From: Coriobacteriia bacterium
Lineage (GTDB): Bacteria; Actinomycetota; Coriobacteriia; Coriobacteriales; Atopobiaceae
Assembly (NCBI GenBank): GCA_003150175.1
Contig: QAKZ01000039.1
Span: 1 to 18,310, forward strand
Length of the DNA: 18,310 nt
Reading direction: 5' to 3'
The notes under the pieces are model-generated. The model saw nothing but the letters and a program-made list of their open reading frames with translations. It had not been told where the DNA came from and searched no databases. Shown here one piece after another: positions 6,343-13,470 of this stretch (the stretch's first letter is position 1; each line of letters starts with the position of its first letter). Position numbers and translations under genes: made by a program.

Positions 6343-7974
6343 ATGTCCCAATATCAGAACCGCGGGCGCCTGGGCGGGCCCGACCACGGGTACTCGCGCG
6401 GCGCGGGAGACCAGGGCCCCCGCCGCTCCGGCAAGGCCCATCGCCGGGCCGACTCGTCCTCCTCGCATAACAGCTACACCAACCTCGGCGGCGGATACGC
6501 GCGCAACCAGGGCGCCTATGGACGCGACGGCGGCTCTTACGGGCACGCGCGGCCTCGCCAGGGCGTGCCGCAGCCTCAGCGCGACCGCAGGGGCCACGCG
6601 AGCACATCCATGCCCAGGAGGGCCGGCGTCGAGGCGTACTCCGGCCGCCGCGATGACGGGCGCGGCGCTCGTCGCGGAGGCTACGGGCGGGCGCTCCAGG
6701 GGTATTCGCCTACCGCGCGGCCCCGCGGCGGCAGCGCCCCGCGCCGGCGCGGGGCCGCGCTCGGGCTCCCCAACGCCTCGACGCTCATCGGCTCTGCCGT
6801 CGTCATCGTGATCGCCGCCGTTGCCCTCTTTGCTTGGAACACGAGACCCGTCGACATCAAGCTCAACGGCAGCACGACGAGTGTGAAGGTCGGCTCCACC
6901 CTTGACGACATCGTGTCGGCCAAGCGCCTCTCGCCAAAGAAGGGCGACCTCGTGAGCGTCGGCGGCGACGTCTTGCAGCAGGGCCAGGGGTATGTGTACT
7001 CCGCGAGTGTCAACGGGCAGGACATCGACCCCGCCGACTTCGGCTCCTACCATGCCGCCGACGGCGACGACGTCACTATCGGCGACGGATCGAACAAACT
7101 CGAGGACTACGACGTGAACGTCGTCGAGGAGCAGCCGAAGCTCGAGATGGGCGGCGAGGCCTGGGGAAACATCACCTACATCAGCCAATGGCCGAAGGTC
7201 GGCAAGCGCGAGGTGCGCCACGGCAAGACCTCCGGCGAGACCGCCGACGGCGACGTCATCCAGGAGACGCAGAACTGCGTCGTCACGGTCCACCAGATCA
7301 AGCCTGACGACCAGAGCAAAAAGCTCATCGCCCTCACCTTCGACGACGGCCCTGCCGACCCCTACACCGAGAAGTACCTCAGCATCCTCGACCAGTACGG
7401 CTGCAAGGCGACCTTCTTCAACCTCGGTCAGAACATCGAGGAGTACCCCGAGCTCTGTAAGAAGGTCGTTGAATCCGGCAACGAGCTCATGAGCCACACC
7501 TACCAGCACCAGCAGCTGACGAAGCTCGACGCCTCATCGCTGCAGTCTGAGTTCAGCAACGCATTCGATTCAATCAACAAGGTCGCCGGGGTCCAGACCA
7601 CCGGTTTCCGCCCGCCCTACGGCGACTTCAAGGAGTCCTCGTGGCTCAACTCCGGCGGCCTCGCGAGCGTCTCGGTCCTGTGGAACCTCGACTCCGAGGA
7701 CTGGCGCCGCGCAGGCGTCGACTCCATCGTGAGCAAGTCCACCAACGGCGCGTTCTCCGGCGCGATCATCCTCATGCACGACGGCGGCGGCCCGCGCGAC
7801 CAGGACGTCGAGGCGCTGCCCCAGATCATCCAGGCGCTCCAGTCCCAGGGCTACGAGTTCGTCACAGTGACCGACCTCATGAAGAGCGACTCTTCCATAC
7901 CGCAGGACATCGCCAACGGCGACGCGAAGATGCCCGACGACTGCACCTGGCCGACCGAGATCGCCAACAAATAG
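6343..7974 (+). CDS. Membrane-anchored polysaccharide deacetylase (CE4 family) with an RGG-like cytoplasmic tail
   Basis: CE4 enzymes remove N- or O-acetyl groups from cell-wall glycans such as peptidoglycan. The start is ATG at 6343, chosen over an upstream in-frame TTG inside the leader hairpin because AAGGTGAG sits just before it; this gives 543 residues. Order: a disordered Arg/Gly/Tyr/Ser-rich N-terminus (1-145), one transmembrane segment (about 147-165, STLIGSAVVIVIAAVALFAW), an extracellular beta-grasp-like stretch (about 170-265), then the NodB domain (about 328-515). Catalytic motifs are present: TFDDGP (332-337), metal-binding His385 and His389 in SHTYQHQ, RPPYGD (423-428), DSEDW (450-454) and LMHDGG (477-482). 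Gln390 replaces the usual Pro of HxxxHP. The topology is cytoplasmic tail, extracellular catalysis. The glycan substrate is not shown by the sequence. Confidence 0.92.
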   Translation: MSQYQNRGRLGGPDHGYSRGAGDQGPRRSGKAHRRADSSSSHNSYTNLGGGYARNQGAYGRDGGSYGHARPRQGVPQPQRDRRGHASTSMPRRAGVEAYSGRRDDGRGARRGGYGRALQGYSPTARPRGGSAPRRRGAALGLPNASTLIGSAVVIVIAAVALFAWNTRPVDIKLNGSTTSVKVGSTLDDIVSAKRLSPKKGDLVSVGGDVLQQGQGYVYSASVNGQDIDPADFGSYHAADGDDVTIGDGSNKLEDYDVNVVEEQPKLEMGGEAWGNITYISQWPKVGKREVRHGKTSGETADGDVIQETQNCVVTVHQIKPDDQSKKLIALTFDDGPADPYTEKYLSILDQYGCKATFFNLGQNIEEYPELCKKVVESGNELMSHTYQHQQLTKLDASSLQSEFSNAFDSINKVAGVQTTGFRPPYGDFKESSWLNSGGLASVSVLWNLDSEDWRRAGVDSIVSKSTNGAFSGAIILMHDGGGPRDQDVEALPQIIQALQSQGYEFVTVTDLMKSDSSIPQDIANGDAKMPDDCTWPTEIANK

Positions 7975-8016
7975 AGGGATTCGGGGCATCTCGGTGATTC
8001 CGAAGCCCAACACGAG

Positions 8017-8059
8017 GACGGGCACGAAGCCGGCGCTTGCCGCAGGCTTCGTGCCCGTC
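8017..8059. terminator. Long hairpin between convergent genes, likely bidirectional terminator
   Basis: GACGGGCACGAAGCC (8017-8031) is perfectly complementary to 8045-8059, a 15-bp stem with a 13-base loop that can itself pair GGC/GCC. It lies in the 110-base gap between the deacetylase stop and the minus-strand HAD stop. Only a short T-rich stretch (CTGTTTA) follows on the plus strand. Confidence 0.7.
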
Positions 8060-8084
8060 TCCTGTTTACGCTCCCAAACTTGCG

Positions 8085-8762
8085 CTACAGCTTGATGTCC
8101 TCCCAGCTGTCGAGCCAGACGTCGCAGATGCCGCGCAGCGCCTCCTTCGGCTGGCCAGCCCCCGCGACGTCCACGTCGCACACGAGGAAGCCGGCGGACT
8201 TCGCCGACCTCGATCCCGCGAGGATGTCCTCGAAGACCAACGTGCGGGTAGGCTCGGCGCCTATGCGCCGCGCCGCCTCGAGGTAGATGTCCGGGTGCTC
8301 CTTTGACCTCGCGACCTCCTTGCCACACACGACTGCGTCAAATAGGCCCGAGACGTCGATGCGCGGAGCCATCGAGGCGAGCACGCGCGGGTCGTTCGTC
8401 GTCGCAAGCGCGAGCGGAACCCCGGCCGCGCGCAGCGCCCGCAGATAGCGCTCGGCACCGGGGCGCAGCGTCGCCTTCGCCTCGTAGAGGGCCGCCCCCA
8501 TCCGGTTCCACTCGTCGCATATGTCCTCGACGGAGTCGCGCACCCCGAACGCCTCGCGCACCCAGGCCGCGCCCCCAGAGAAGCCGAGCGTGGCGAGCGT
8601 CTGGTGCACCTCGGGCGTGTACGGGATCCCCCGTGCCGAGAAGAACGCGCGGTCGACCTCCTCCCAGAGCGCCTCGGTCGCCGAGAGCGTCCCGTCGAAG
8701 TCGAAGATCGCGTAGTCGAAGCCGACGGGCCAAAGTCTGACGGCCGAGATTTCTCTTGCCAA
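8085..8762 (-). CDS. HAD-superfamily phosphatase, beta-phosphoglucomutase/phosphatase-like (subfamily IA)
   Basis: The 225-residue protein has all four HAD motifs: I, DFDGTL with Asp21 (nucleophile) and Asp23; II, ATT with Thr121 or Thr122; III, Lys154 in SKEHPDIYLEAARRIG; IV, Glu178-Asp179 in LVFEDILAG. A helical cap lies between motifs I and II (about 30-105), as in subfamily IA. Motif IV (FED) and the HPDIYLEAA segment resemble the sugar-phosphate phosphatase/phosphoglucomutase branch, but the substrate is unknown. The start is TTG: AGGAG lies six bases upstream and no ATG fits before motif I. It is the last gene of a three-gene minus-strand operon, nine bases after the TPR gene. Ser-Ala-Thr after DGTL replaces the usual Val-Asp-Ser/Thr. 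Confidence 0.9.
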   Translation of the reverse strand: MAREISAVRLWPVGFDYAIFDFDGTLSATEALWEEVDRAFFSARGIPYTPEVHQTLATLGFSGGAAWVREAFGVRDSVEDICDEWNRMGAALYEAKATLRPGAERYLRALRAAGVPLALATTNDPRVLASMAPRIDVSGLFDAVVCGKEVARSKEHPDIYLEAARRIGAEPTRTLVFEDILAGSRSAKSAGFLVCDVDVAGAGQPKEALRGICDVWLDSWEDIKL

Positions 8763-8771
8763 AAGCTTCTC

Positions 8772-10934
8772 CTAGAAGTCGGGCTCGTCCTCGAGCGAAC
8801 GGAGGATCCCGTGGTCGATGTCGTCGCGCGTGAGCGCCATCAGCAGGTAGAGCATCTCCCTGCCAGGACGGAAGAGGTTCTCGTCTATTGCCGCGGCGGC
8901 GCCCTCCTCGAGCACCTGGAGGACTTCCTCCGACGGGGCGAGCGGGATTCCGCGGGCCGCGAGCGCCTCCGCGACGCGCTCGTCGGAGAGCGATTCACTG
9001 TTCTCCGCCCCGAGCAGGCTTGCGATCTGCCGCGCCGCGTCGACGATTCCCCCGGGCAGCATGCGCGAGGCCATCTGGTAACAGGCTTGCGAGGCCACCA
9101 TGTTCCCCAGCTTCCACTGGAGCTGCGCCATCGTGATGTAGCCGAAGCCGATGCTCTGCGGGTCGCTCGCGCAGCGGAGCATGCGGCAGCACTCCTCCGA
9201 CGCCTCCTCCACGCGGCCGAGCTCGAGCAGGCAATGGCTGTAGTTCAAGGCCGCCTGGGTCGAGAGCGGGGCCATGTGCGCTGCCTGGCGCGCGAGGTCG
9301 CAGGCCGCCTCGGGCCGCTCGAGCAGGAGGTCGGAGGCCGAGAGGAGCTGGAGCGCGTCGAAATAGGCGCGCGGCACGAGCCTGACCTCGGGGCAGTCGT
9401 CGGCAAAGAGCCGGTTGTAGATCACGCGGTCCGCGTAGCCGTCGAAGAGCCTCCAGCGGGTCCCCGCGTCGTCGCGGTACCTCGAATCGGCCTCGATGGG
9501 CGCGAGCGCCTCCGCGACCACGGCGGCGCATCCCTCCGCGTCCCCGGCAAAGAGCTTTTTCTGCGCATCGGCGACCGTCTGCCTCAAGGCGCTCGCGGCC
9601 TTGAAGGACTCCTCCACGGCCTCGGGGTCCGACTCGTCGATCTCGCCCTCGATAAGCCTGCGAGCGACCTCGCGCGAGGCGGCGATGACGTCGGGGTCCC
9701 CGGACTCCCGCGCGATCTCGAGCACGGAGCGGACGTTCTCCTCGGTCGAGGGACCGAGCGCGGCGGAGGCTTTCCTGGCCACCTCGGCGCGCGCGGCGTC
9801 CTCCCTCACGGAGAGCCCGTGCACGTACCTGCACCCGAGGTTCGCCGCCGCGCTCGCGCTGGAGAGGCGCTCATCGGAGAGCTCGACTGTGCGGTAGCGG
9901 CCCTTGGGGCAGAACCGCTCCTCGTCCATCGAGAAGCCCTGGGCAACCGGCGCGAGCGTCCCGTCGGACTCGTCCATCGACGCGCACAGGAAGCGCATGA
10001 GCGAGACGGGCTCGGCGCGCGCGAGGTCAATCCCCTCGAGGTCCTCGCGCTCGAGGGCCGCCGAGCAGTAGCATGCGTGGCTCGTCGCCGTGTCGACAAC
10101 TCCGGAGACCCAAACGCGGTGCAGGTCAGGGGTATTGTTGAAGACGTAGGCGCACAACAGGACGAGCACCCGCAGGTTGTAGTCGGTGGCCGCGCGCCTG
10201 CGCATCGCGTCGCTCGCGGGCACGATGCCGAGCCCGTCCACATAGGCCTTGGCCGGCATGAGGCGCGGCGGGACGAGCTCGACCTCGATGGCCGCCTCGC
10301 CTTCCCGCGCGTTCACGCGGAACCTCGCGGAGAGCCGGTAGGGGAGCCTTAGGCACTCGATGCCCGCGGCGATGGCCTTGCGGTCCGCCCATTCGCCTCC
10401 GCACCCGAGCTCCTCAGGGTCGAGCACGGGGGTCTGCGCCTGCTGGGCCACCGAGCGCGCGACGCGCTGCTCGGTGCGGACGATCTCCTCCATGCTCGCT
10501 CCGCGCGGGTCGTCCAGCAGGGCGGAGCAAAGAAGCGCGCCGTTCAGCGCCGCCTCGACGCCAAGGACCCGGAGCTTTGCGAGGTAGGGGAGCTCGGCGT
10601 CCTCGATACGGAGGTAGAACAGCCCGCTCGTCCTCGGGCGTACGACGCGCAGCCCGGGCAGGCGCCCCTCGTTCTCGAAGATCCCCGCCTCGCCGAGCCG
10701 CTCCGCGAGCCTTCGCTCGAGTGCCGAGGCGCCCTCGTCGGAGCGCGTCTGGACGACGAAGGACTCCAGCAGCGCCGCCGGGTCCTTGGCCGCCATGAGC
10801 TCGCGGCCGAAGCGGTCGATGTCGAACCCCTCGGACGGGGCCGCACCGGCGAGGGCCGCCTTTGCGGCGCCCTCCACTATCGCGGCGATGACCTTCTCGA
10901 TCCCACCGCCGTGTTTGCCGACAGCGCCGTCCAT
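8772..10934 (-). CDS. Large TPR-containing protein of unknown function
   Basis: I do not recognise the family of this 720-residue protein. There is no signal peptide or transmembrane segment, so it is probably cytoplasmic. Three TPR-like helical hairpins can be read at about 523-628 (AYFDALQLLSASDLLLERPE, AALNYSHCLLELGRVEEASE, GYITMAQLQWKLGNMVASQA), suggesting a protein-binding scaffold. The middle (about 170-380) is not repetitive and contains several Cys (178, 194, 261, 288, 290, 317, 342, 368), none in an obvious metal-binding CxxC pair, plus FRVNAREGEAAIEVELVPPRLMP, which reads as beta strands. The region at 380-480 is Ala/Glu-rich helix. The start is ATG with GAGGT upstream; the gap to the DUF1015 stop is four bases, so the two genes are translationally coupled. 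It may be a lineage-specific Coriobacteriia protein. Confidence 0.85.
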   Translation of the reverse strand: MDGAVGKHGGGIEKVIAAIVEGAAKAALAGAAPSEGFDIDRFGRELMAAKDPAALLESFVVQTRSDEGASALERRLAERLGEAGIFENEGRLPGLRVVRPRTSGLFYLRIEDAELPYLAKLRVLGVEAALNGALLCSALLDDPRGASMEEIVRTEQRVARSVAQQAQTPVLDPEELGCGGEWADRKAIAAGIECLRLPYRLSARFRVNAREGEAAIEVELVPPRLMPAKAYVDGLGIVPASDAMRRRAATDYNLRVLVLLCAYVFNNTPDLHRVWVSGVVDTATSHACYCSAALEREDLEGIDLARAEPVSLMRFLCASMDESDGTLAPVAQGFSMDEERFCPKGRYRTVELSDERLSSASAAANLGCRYVHGLSVREDAARAEVARKASAALGPSTEENVRSVLEIARESGDPDVIAASREVARRLIEGEIDESDPEAVEESFKAASALRQTVADAQKKLFAGDAEGCAAVVAEALAPIEADSRYRDDAGTRWRLFDGYADRVIYNRLFADDCPEVRLVPRAYFDALQLLSASDLLLERPEAACDLARQAAHMAPLSTQAALNYSHCLLELGRVEEASEECCRMLRCASDPQSIGFGYITMAQLQWKLGNMVASQACYQMASRMLPGGIVDAARQIASLLGAENSESLSDERVAEALAARGIPLAPSEEVLQVLEEGAAAAIDENLFRPGREMLYLLMALTRDDIDHGILRSLEDEPDF

Positions 10935-10938
10935 GTGC

Positions 10939-12189
10939 CTACCTCGGGTCGGAGATCTTGCGGATAAAGAGGCCGCTTCGGAGCTTCGGCTCGAACCAGG
11001 TGGACTTCGGCGGCATGAGGAGCCCCGCGTCGGCGACGCTCATGAGGTCGTCCACGGAGGTCGCGCACAGGCTGAAGGCGACGCCGTCGGCGCCGGCCCT
11101 GCGCTCGAGCTCCTCTGTGCCGGCGTTGCCGCCGACGAAGCTGATCCTCTCGTCGAGGCGCGGGTCACCGATGCCGAGCACGGGGCCGAGCACGTGGTCC
11201 TGAAGGCGCGACGCGTCGAGCGACGCCACGGGGTCTGCGTCCGCCTCGGCGTCCCCCTTCCAGACGAGGCGGCGCCAGCTCCCCGCGCAGTACATGCCAA
11301 AGACGCCCTTCTGAGCGGGCGCGACCGCCTCGCCGAGGGGCTCGGAGACCTCGAAGTTCGCGGCCGCTACCGCCTGCGCGAGCTCGTCGGGCGTCATCCC
11401 GTTCAGGTCCGAGACCACGCGGTTGTATGGAAGGACCGTGAGCTCGCTCGCGGGAAAGAGGACGCAAAGCAGGTAGTTGAAGGGCTCGTCCCCCGTGAGG
11501 GCGTCTCCCGCGTCCTCGCGCAGCTCGCGGCACACGCGCGCTGCCGAGGCCGCGCGGTGGTGGCCATCGGCGATGTAGGCGCGCGGCATCCGCGCGAGCA
11601 TGAGCTCGATGGCCTCGACCGCCTCCGGGCGGCCCACGCGCCACACGGTCTGGCGCACGCCCTCGGCGTCCTCGAAGTCATAGAGGGGCTCGGCCTCCTT
11701 GGCCGCGCCGACGAGGAAGGCGAGCGTCGGGTCGTCGCGGTACGCGAGGAAGATGGGCCCGGTCTGGCAACCGGTCGCCTCGATATGGCGGACGCGGTCG
11801 TCCTCCTTGTCGCGGCGGGTCAGCTCGTGTCGCCGGATGGTCCCGTCCATGTAGTCGTCGAGCGAGCACGCGGCGACGATGCCGGTCTGGCTGCGGCCGC
11901 CCTGCTCGAGGCGATAGAGGTAGTAGCATTTGTTCGGGTCGCGCATGAGCGTGCCGTCGGCGGCCCGTTCCTCGAGGATCCTCCTCGCGGCCGCGTAGAC
12001 GTCGTCCGCGTACATGTCGTGGTCGGGGCCGAAGGCGGTCTCGGGGCGGTCGATCGCGAGGAAGGAGGTCGGGTGGGCGGCCACATAGGCGGCGGCCTCG
12101 CCGCGGTCGAAGACGTCGTAGGGCAGCGAGGCGAACGCCGCCGCGCGGTCGGGAACGGGCCGCAGGCAGGCGAAGGGCAGTGCGCGCAT
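10939..12189 (-). CDS. DUF1015 family protein (possible ParB/SerK-like kinase fold)
   Basis: The 416-residue protein has the DUF1015 hallmarks: an N-terminal LPYDVFDRGEA segment, HELTRRDKEDDR (121-132), YIADGHHRAASA (205-216), and a C-terminal MPPKSTWFEPKLRSGLFI (392-409), which is nearly invariant in the family. Function is not established. The DGHHR motif (208-212) resembles the nucleotide-binding motif of ParB/sulfiredoxin-fold proteins such as the archaeal free serine kinase SerK, and DUF1015 genes elsewhere often sit beside serine-biosynthesis genes; a small-molecule kinase role is therefore an inference. No ser genes are visible here. The start ATG has GAGGAG about eight bases upstream. 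It is the first gene of the minus-strand operon and is read from a promoter shared back-to-back with the second HAD gene. Confidence 0.93.
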   Translation of the reverse strand: MRALPFACLRPVPDRAAAFASLPYDVFDRGEAAAYVAAHPTSFLAIDRPETAFGPDHDMYADDVYAAARRILEERAADGTLMRDPNKCYYLYRLEQGGRSQTGIVAACSLDDYMDGTIRRHELTRRDKEDDRVRHIEATGCQTGPIFLAYRDDPTLAFLVGAAKEAEPLYDFEDAEGVRQTVWRVGRPEAVEAIELMLARMPRAYIADGHHRAASAARVCRELREDAGDALTGDEPFNYLLCVLFPASELTVLPYNRVVSDLNGMTPDELAQAVAAANFEVSEPLGEAVAPAQKGVFGMYCAGSWRRLVWKGDAEADADPVASLDASRLQDHVLGPVLGIGDPRLDERISFVGGNAGTEELERRAGADGVAFSLCATSVDDLMSVADAGLLMPPKSTWFEPKLRSGLFIRKISDPR

Positions 12190-12233
12190 TGGTATATCTC
12201 CTCAGGTCGAGGGCATGTTCGGGCGTAGGGTTT

Positions 12234-12239
12234 ATCTTA
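12234..12239 (-). promoter_or_regulatory. Candidate -10 of the DUF1015 operon
   Basis: On the minus strand this reads TAAGAT, which fits TANNNT, in the divergent gap between the DUF1015 and HAD genes. It would give a leader of about 38 bases ahead of the start codon at 12189. No clear -35 is visible. Confidence 0.4.
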
Positions 12240-12263
12240 CCCTGCCCGGGCCAGGGCGTGCTC

Positions 12264-12272
12264 TGCTATGCT
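12264..12272 (+). promoter_or_regulatory. Extended -10 promoter of the second HAD gene
   Basis: TGCTATGCT contains the hexamer TATGCT (12267-12272) behind a TGn extension, 32 bases before ATG. The pattern matches the ruvC and tex promoters in this window. Confidence 0.5.
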
Positions 12273-12304
12273 CACATCGTTACCTGCCCGGAAAGGAACA
12301 GCAG

Positions 12305-12964
12305 ATGCCCCCGATATCCCAAAGGAAGCTCGTCGTTTTCGACTTCGACGGGACCCTCGTCGACTCCATGCCCGGCATCGTCGCCACCGCCCGCGCCGTC
12401 ATGCACCGGCATGGATGGACTGACGAGGAGCTCGGCGACATGAGCAGGCTCGTGGGCCCGCCCTTCCCGCAAGCATACAGCATGGTCTACGGCCTATCCG
12501 AGGCCGAGGCGCAGCAGGTGACCGAGGAGTACCGCGCCATCTATGCGGGCCTCGGGCGCGACGGGTGGCCGCTCTTCGAGGGGATGGACGCGCTTCTTGG
12601 CGACCTCAAGGCCGCAGGGAAGCTCCTCGGCACGGCCTCGTCCAAGCGCGAGTTCCTCCTGCGCCGGGGCCTGGAGACCAACGGCGTCCTCGACCTCTTC
12701 GACTTCCCCATGGCGAAGCTCTCCGACCACGGCGACTCGAAGGAGGCGGCCCTCGGGCGCGCCCTCGCCGCCGCCGGCGTCGACGGCTCCGAGGCCGTTA
12801 TGGTGGGCGACCGCCGCTTCGACGCGGAGGCGGCCACGAGCTGCGGCGTCGAGTGCGTGGGCGTGCTCTACGGCGCCACCGCCCCGCGCTCCGAGCTCGA
12901 GTCCGCCGGCTGCGCGGCGATCGCCGACACCATCGACGACCTGCGGCGCATTCTTTTGGGATAG
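12305..12964 (+). CDS. HAD phosphatase, phosphoglycolate phosphatase (Gph)-like
   Basis: The 219-residue protein has HAD motif I VFDFDGTLVDS with Asp13 (nucleophile) and Asp15; motif II TASSK (110-114); motif III Lys146; and motif IV MVGDRRFDAEAA with Asp169 and Asp173. The GDRxFD form of motif IV, together with the C-terminal GVLYGATAPRSELESAG stretch, is typical of the Gph/PgpP-like subgroup of subfamily IA. Such enzymes cleave 2-phosphoglycolate, in some organisms arising from repair of oxidised DNA ends; the substrate here is not proven. The start is ATG at 12305, with AAAGGA (12292-12297) seven bases upstream, in preference to an ATG at 12215 that overlaps the promoter. It is divergent from the DUF1015 operon and appears monocistronic. 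Confidence 0.92.
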   Translation: MPPISQRKLVVFDFDGTLVDSMPGIVATARAVMHRHGWTDEELGDMSRLVGPPFPQAYSMVYGLSEAEAQQVTEEYRAIYAGLGRDGWPLFEGMDALLGDLKAAGKLLGTASSKREFLLRRGLETNGVLDLFDFPMAKLSDHGDSKEAALGRALAAAGVDGSEAVMVGDRRFDAEAATSCGVECVGVLYGATAPRSELESAGCAAIADTIDDLRRILLG

Positions 12965-13014
12965 GGAATTCCCCCGCCTGCGGAAGCGCCCGTCAGAGCG
13001 CGGCCGCGATGGGG

Positions 13015-13020
13015 TAGAGT
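13015..13020 (+). promoter_or_regulatory. Candidate -10 of the phasin-aarF operon
   Basis: TAGAGT fits TANNNT and lies about 50 bases upstream of the phasin-like gene's ATG. The predicted transcript would start near 13027, just before a strong hairpin. No -35 is evident, so confidence is modest. Confidence 0.4.
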
Positions 13021-13028
13021 TAGCGTAT

Positions 13029-13049
13029 GCGCGGGCAGAAGGCCCGCGC
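13029..13049 (+). promoter_or_regulatory. 8-bp GC stem-loop at the start of the phasin leader
   Basis: GCGCGGGC (13029-13036) pairs perfectly with GCCCGCGC (13042-13049) around AGAAG. It follows the candidate -10 directly and precedes the Shine-Dalgarno AAGGGAG (13059-13065). An RNA hairpin at the extreme 5' end could protect the message; that role is inferred. Confidence 0.5.
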
Positions 13050-13071
13050 CCACGGACGAAGGGAGCCGCTC

Positions 13072-13461
13072 ATGGACGGATTCGATATGGGCGAGACCAT
13101 CTACAAGGCGTTTCTCGCCGGCGTCGGCGCCGTCGCCGCCGGTGCCGAGAAGGGCCAGCAGCTCGTCGACGAGCTCGTGAAGAAGGGCGAGATCACCGTC
13201 GAGCAGGGCAAGAACCTGAACTCCGAGCTCACGCGCAAGGTCAAGGAGACCTTCGAGTCCACGGTCTCGGGAGCTTCCGACGCCGCGCTGCGCTCCAAGC
13301 TCGAGTCCATGACGCCCGAGCAGCGCGCCGCGTACGCGCAGAAGGTAGCGGACATGAGCGCCGCTATCGAGGCCGATCGCGCTAAGGCCGCCGACGAGCC
13401 CGTCGCCGAGGACGTCTCGGACGCCTCTGAGGACGCCGTCGAGCCGGATGCCGCCGAGTAG
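13072..13461 (+). CDS. Phasin-like / polyhydroxyalkanoate granule-type helical protein
   Basis: The 129-residue protein resembles the short phasin-family proteins of Firmicutes and Actinobacteria: a hydrophobic Ala/Gly N-terminus (ETIYKAFLAGVGAVAAGAEKGQQLVDELVKKGEITVEQG, about 6-45), then amphipathic coiled-coil helices with Lys/Glu repeats (46-105), then a disordered acidic Ala/Asp/Glu tail (about 105-129). The LAGVGA...GEI(T/S)xEQG pattern is the family signature I rely on. Such proteins may bind lipid or granule surfaces or act as regulators; there is no PHA synthase in this window. The start is ATG at 13072 with AAGGGAG upstream. The aarF gene follows after nine bases. Phasin-like plus AarF pairs are, as I recall, a common arrangement, so the two proteins probably work together at the membrane. 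Confidence 0.75.
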   Translation: MDGFDMGETIYKAFLAGVGAVAAGAEKGQQLVDELVKKGEITVEQGKNLNSELTRKVKETFESTVSGASDAALRSKLESMTPEQRAAYAQKVADMSAAIEADRAKAADEPVAEDVSDASEDAVEPDAAE

Positions 13462-13470
13462 CGCACGGGC

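Noticed and set aside
8604..10352. 582-residue plus-strand open frame opposite the TPR gene
   Set aside because: It is antisense to a gene with coupled neighbours and ribosome sites; the long frame follows from codon bias.
12215..12304. ATG at 12215 as an earlier start of the second HAD gene
   Set aside because: It precedes the candidate -10 at 12267-12272 and lacks a ribosome site; AAAGGA supports ATG 12305, and HAD proteins begin close to motif I.
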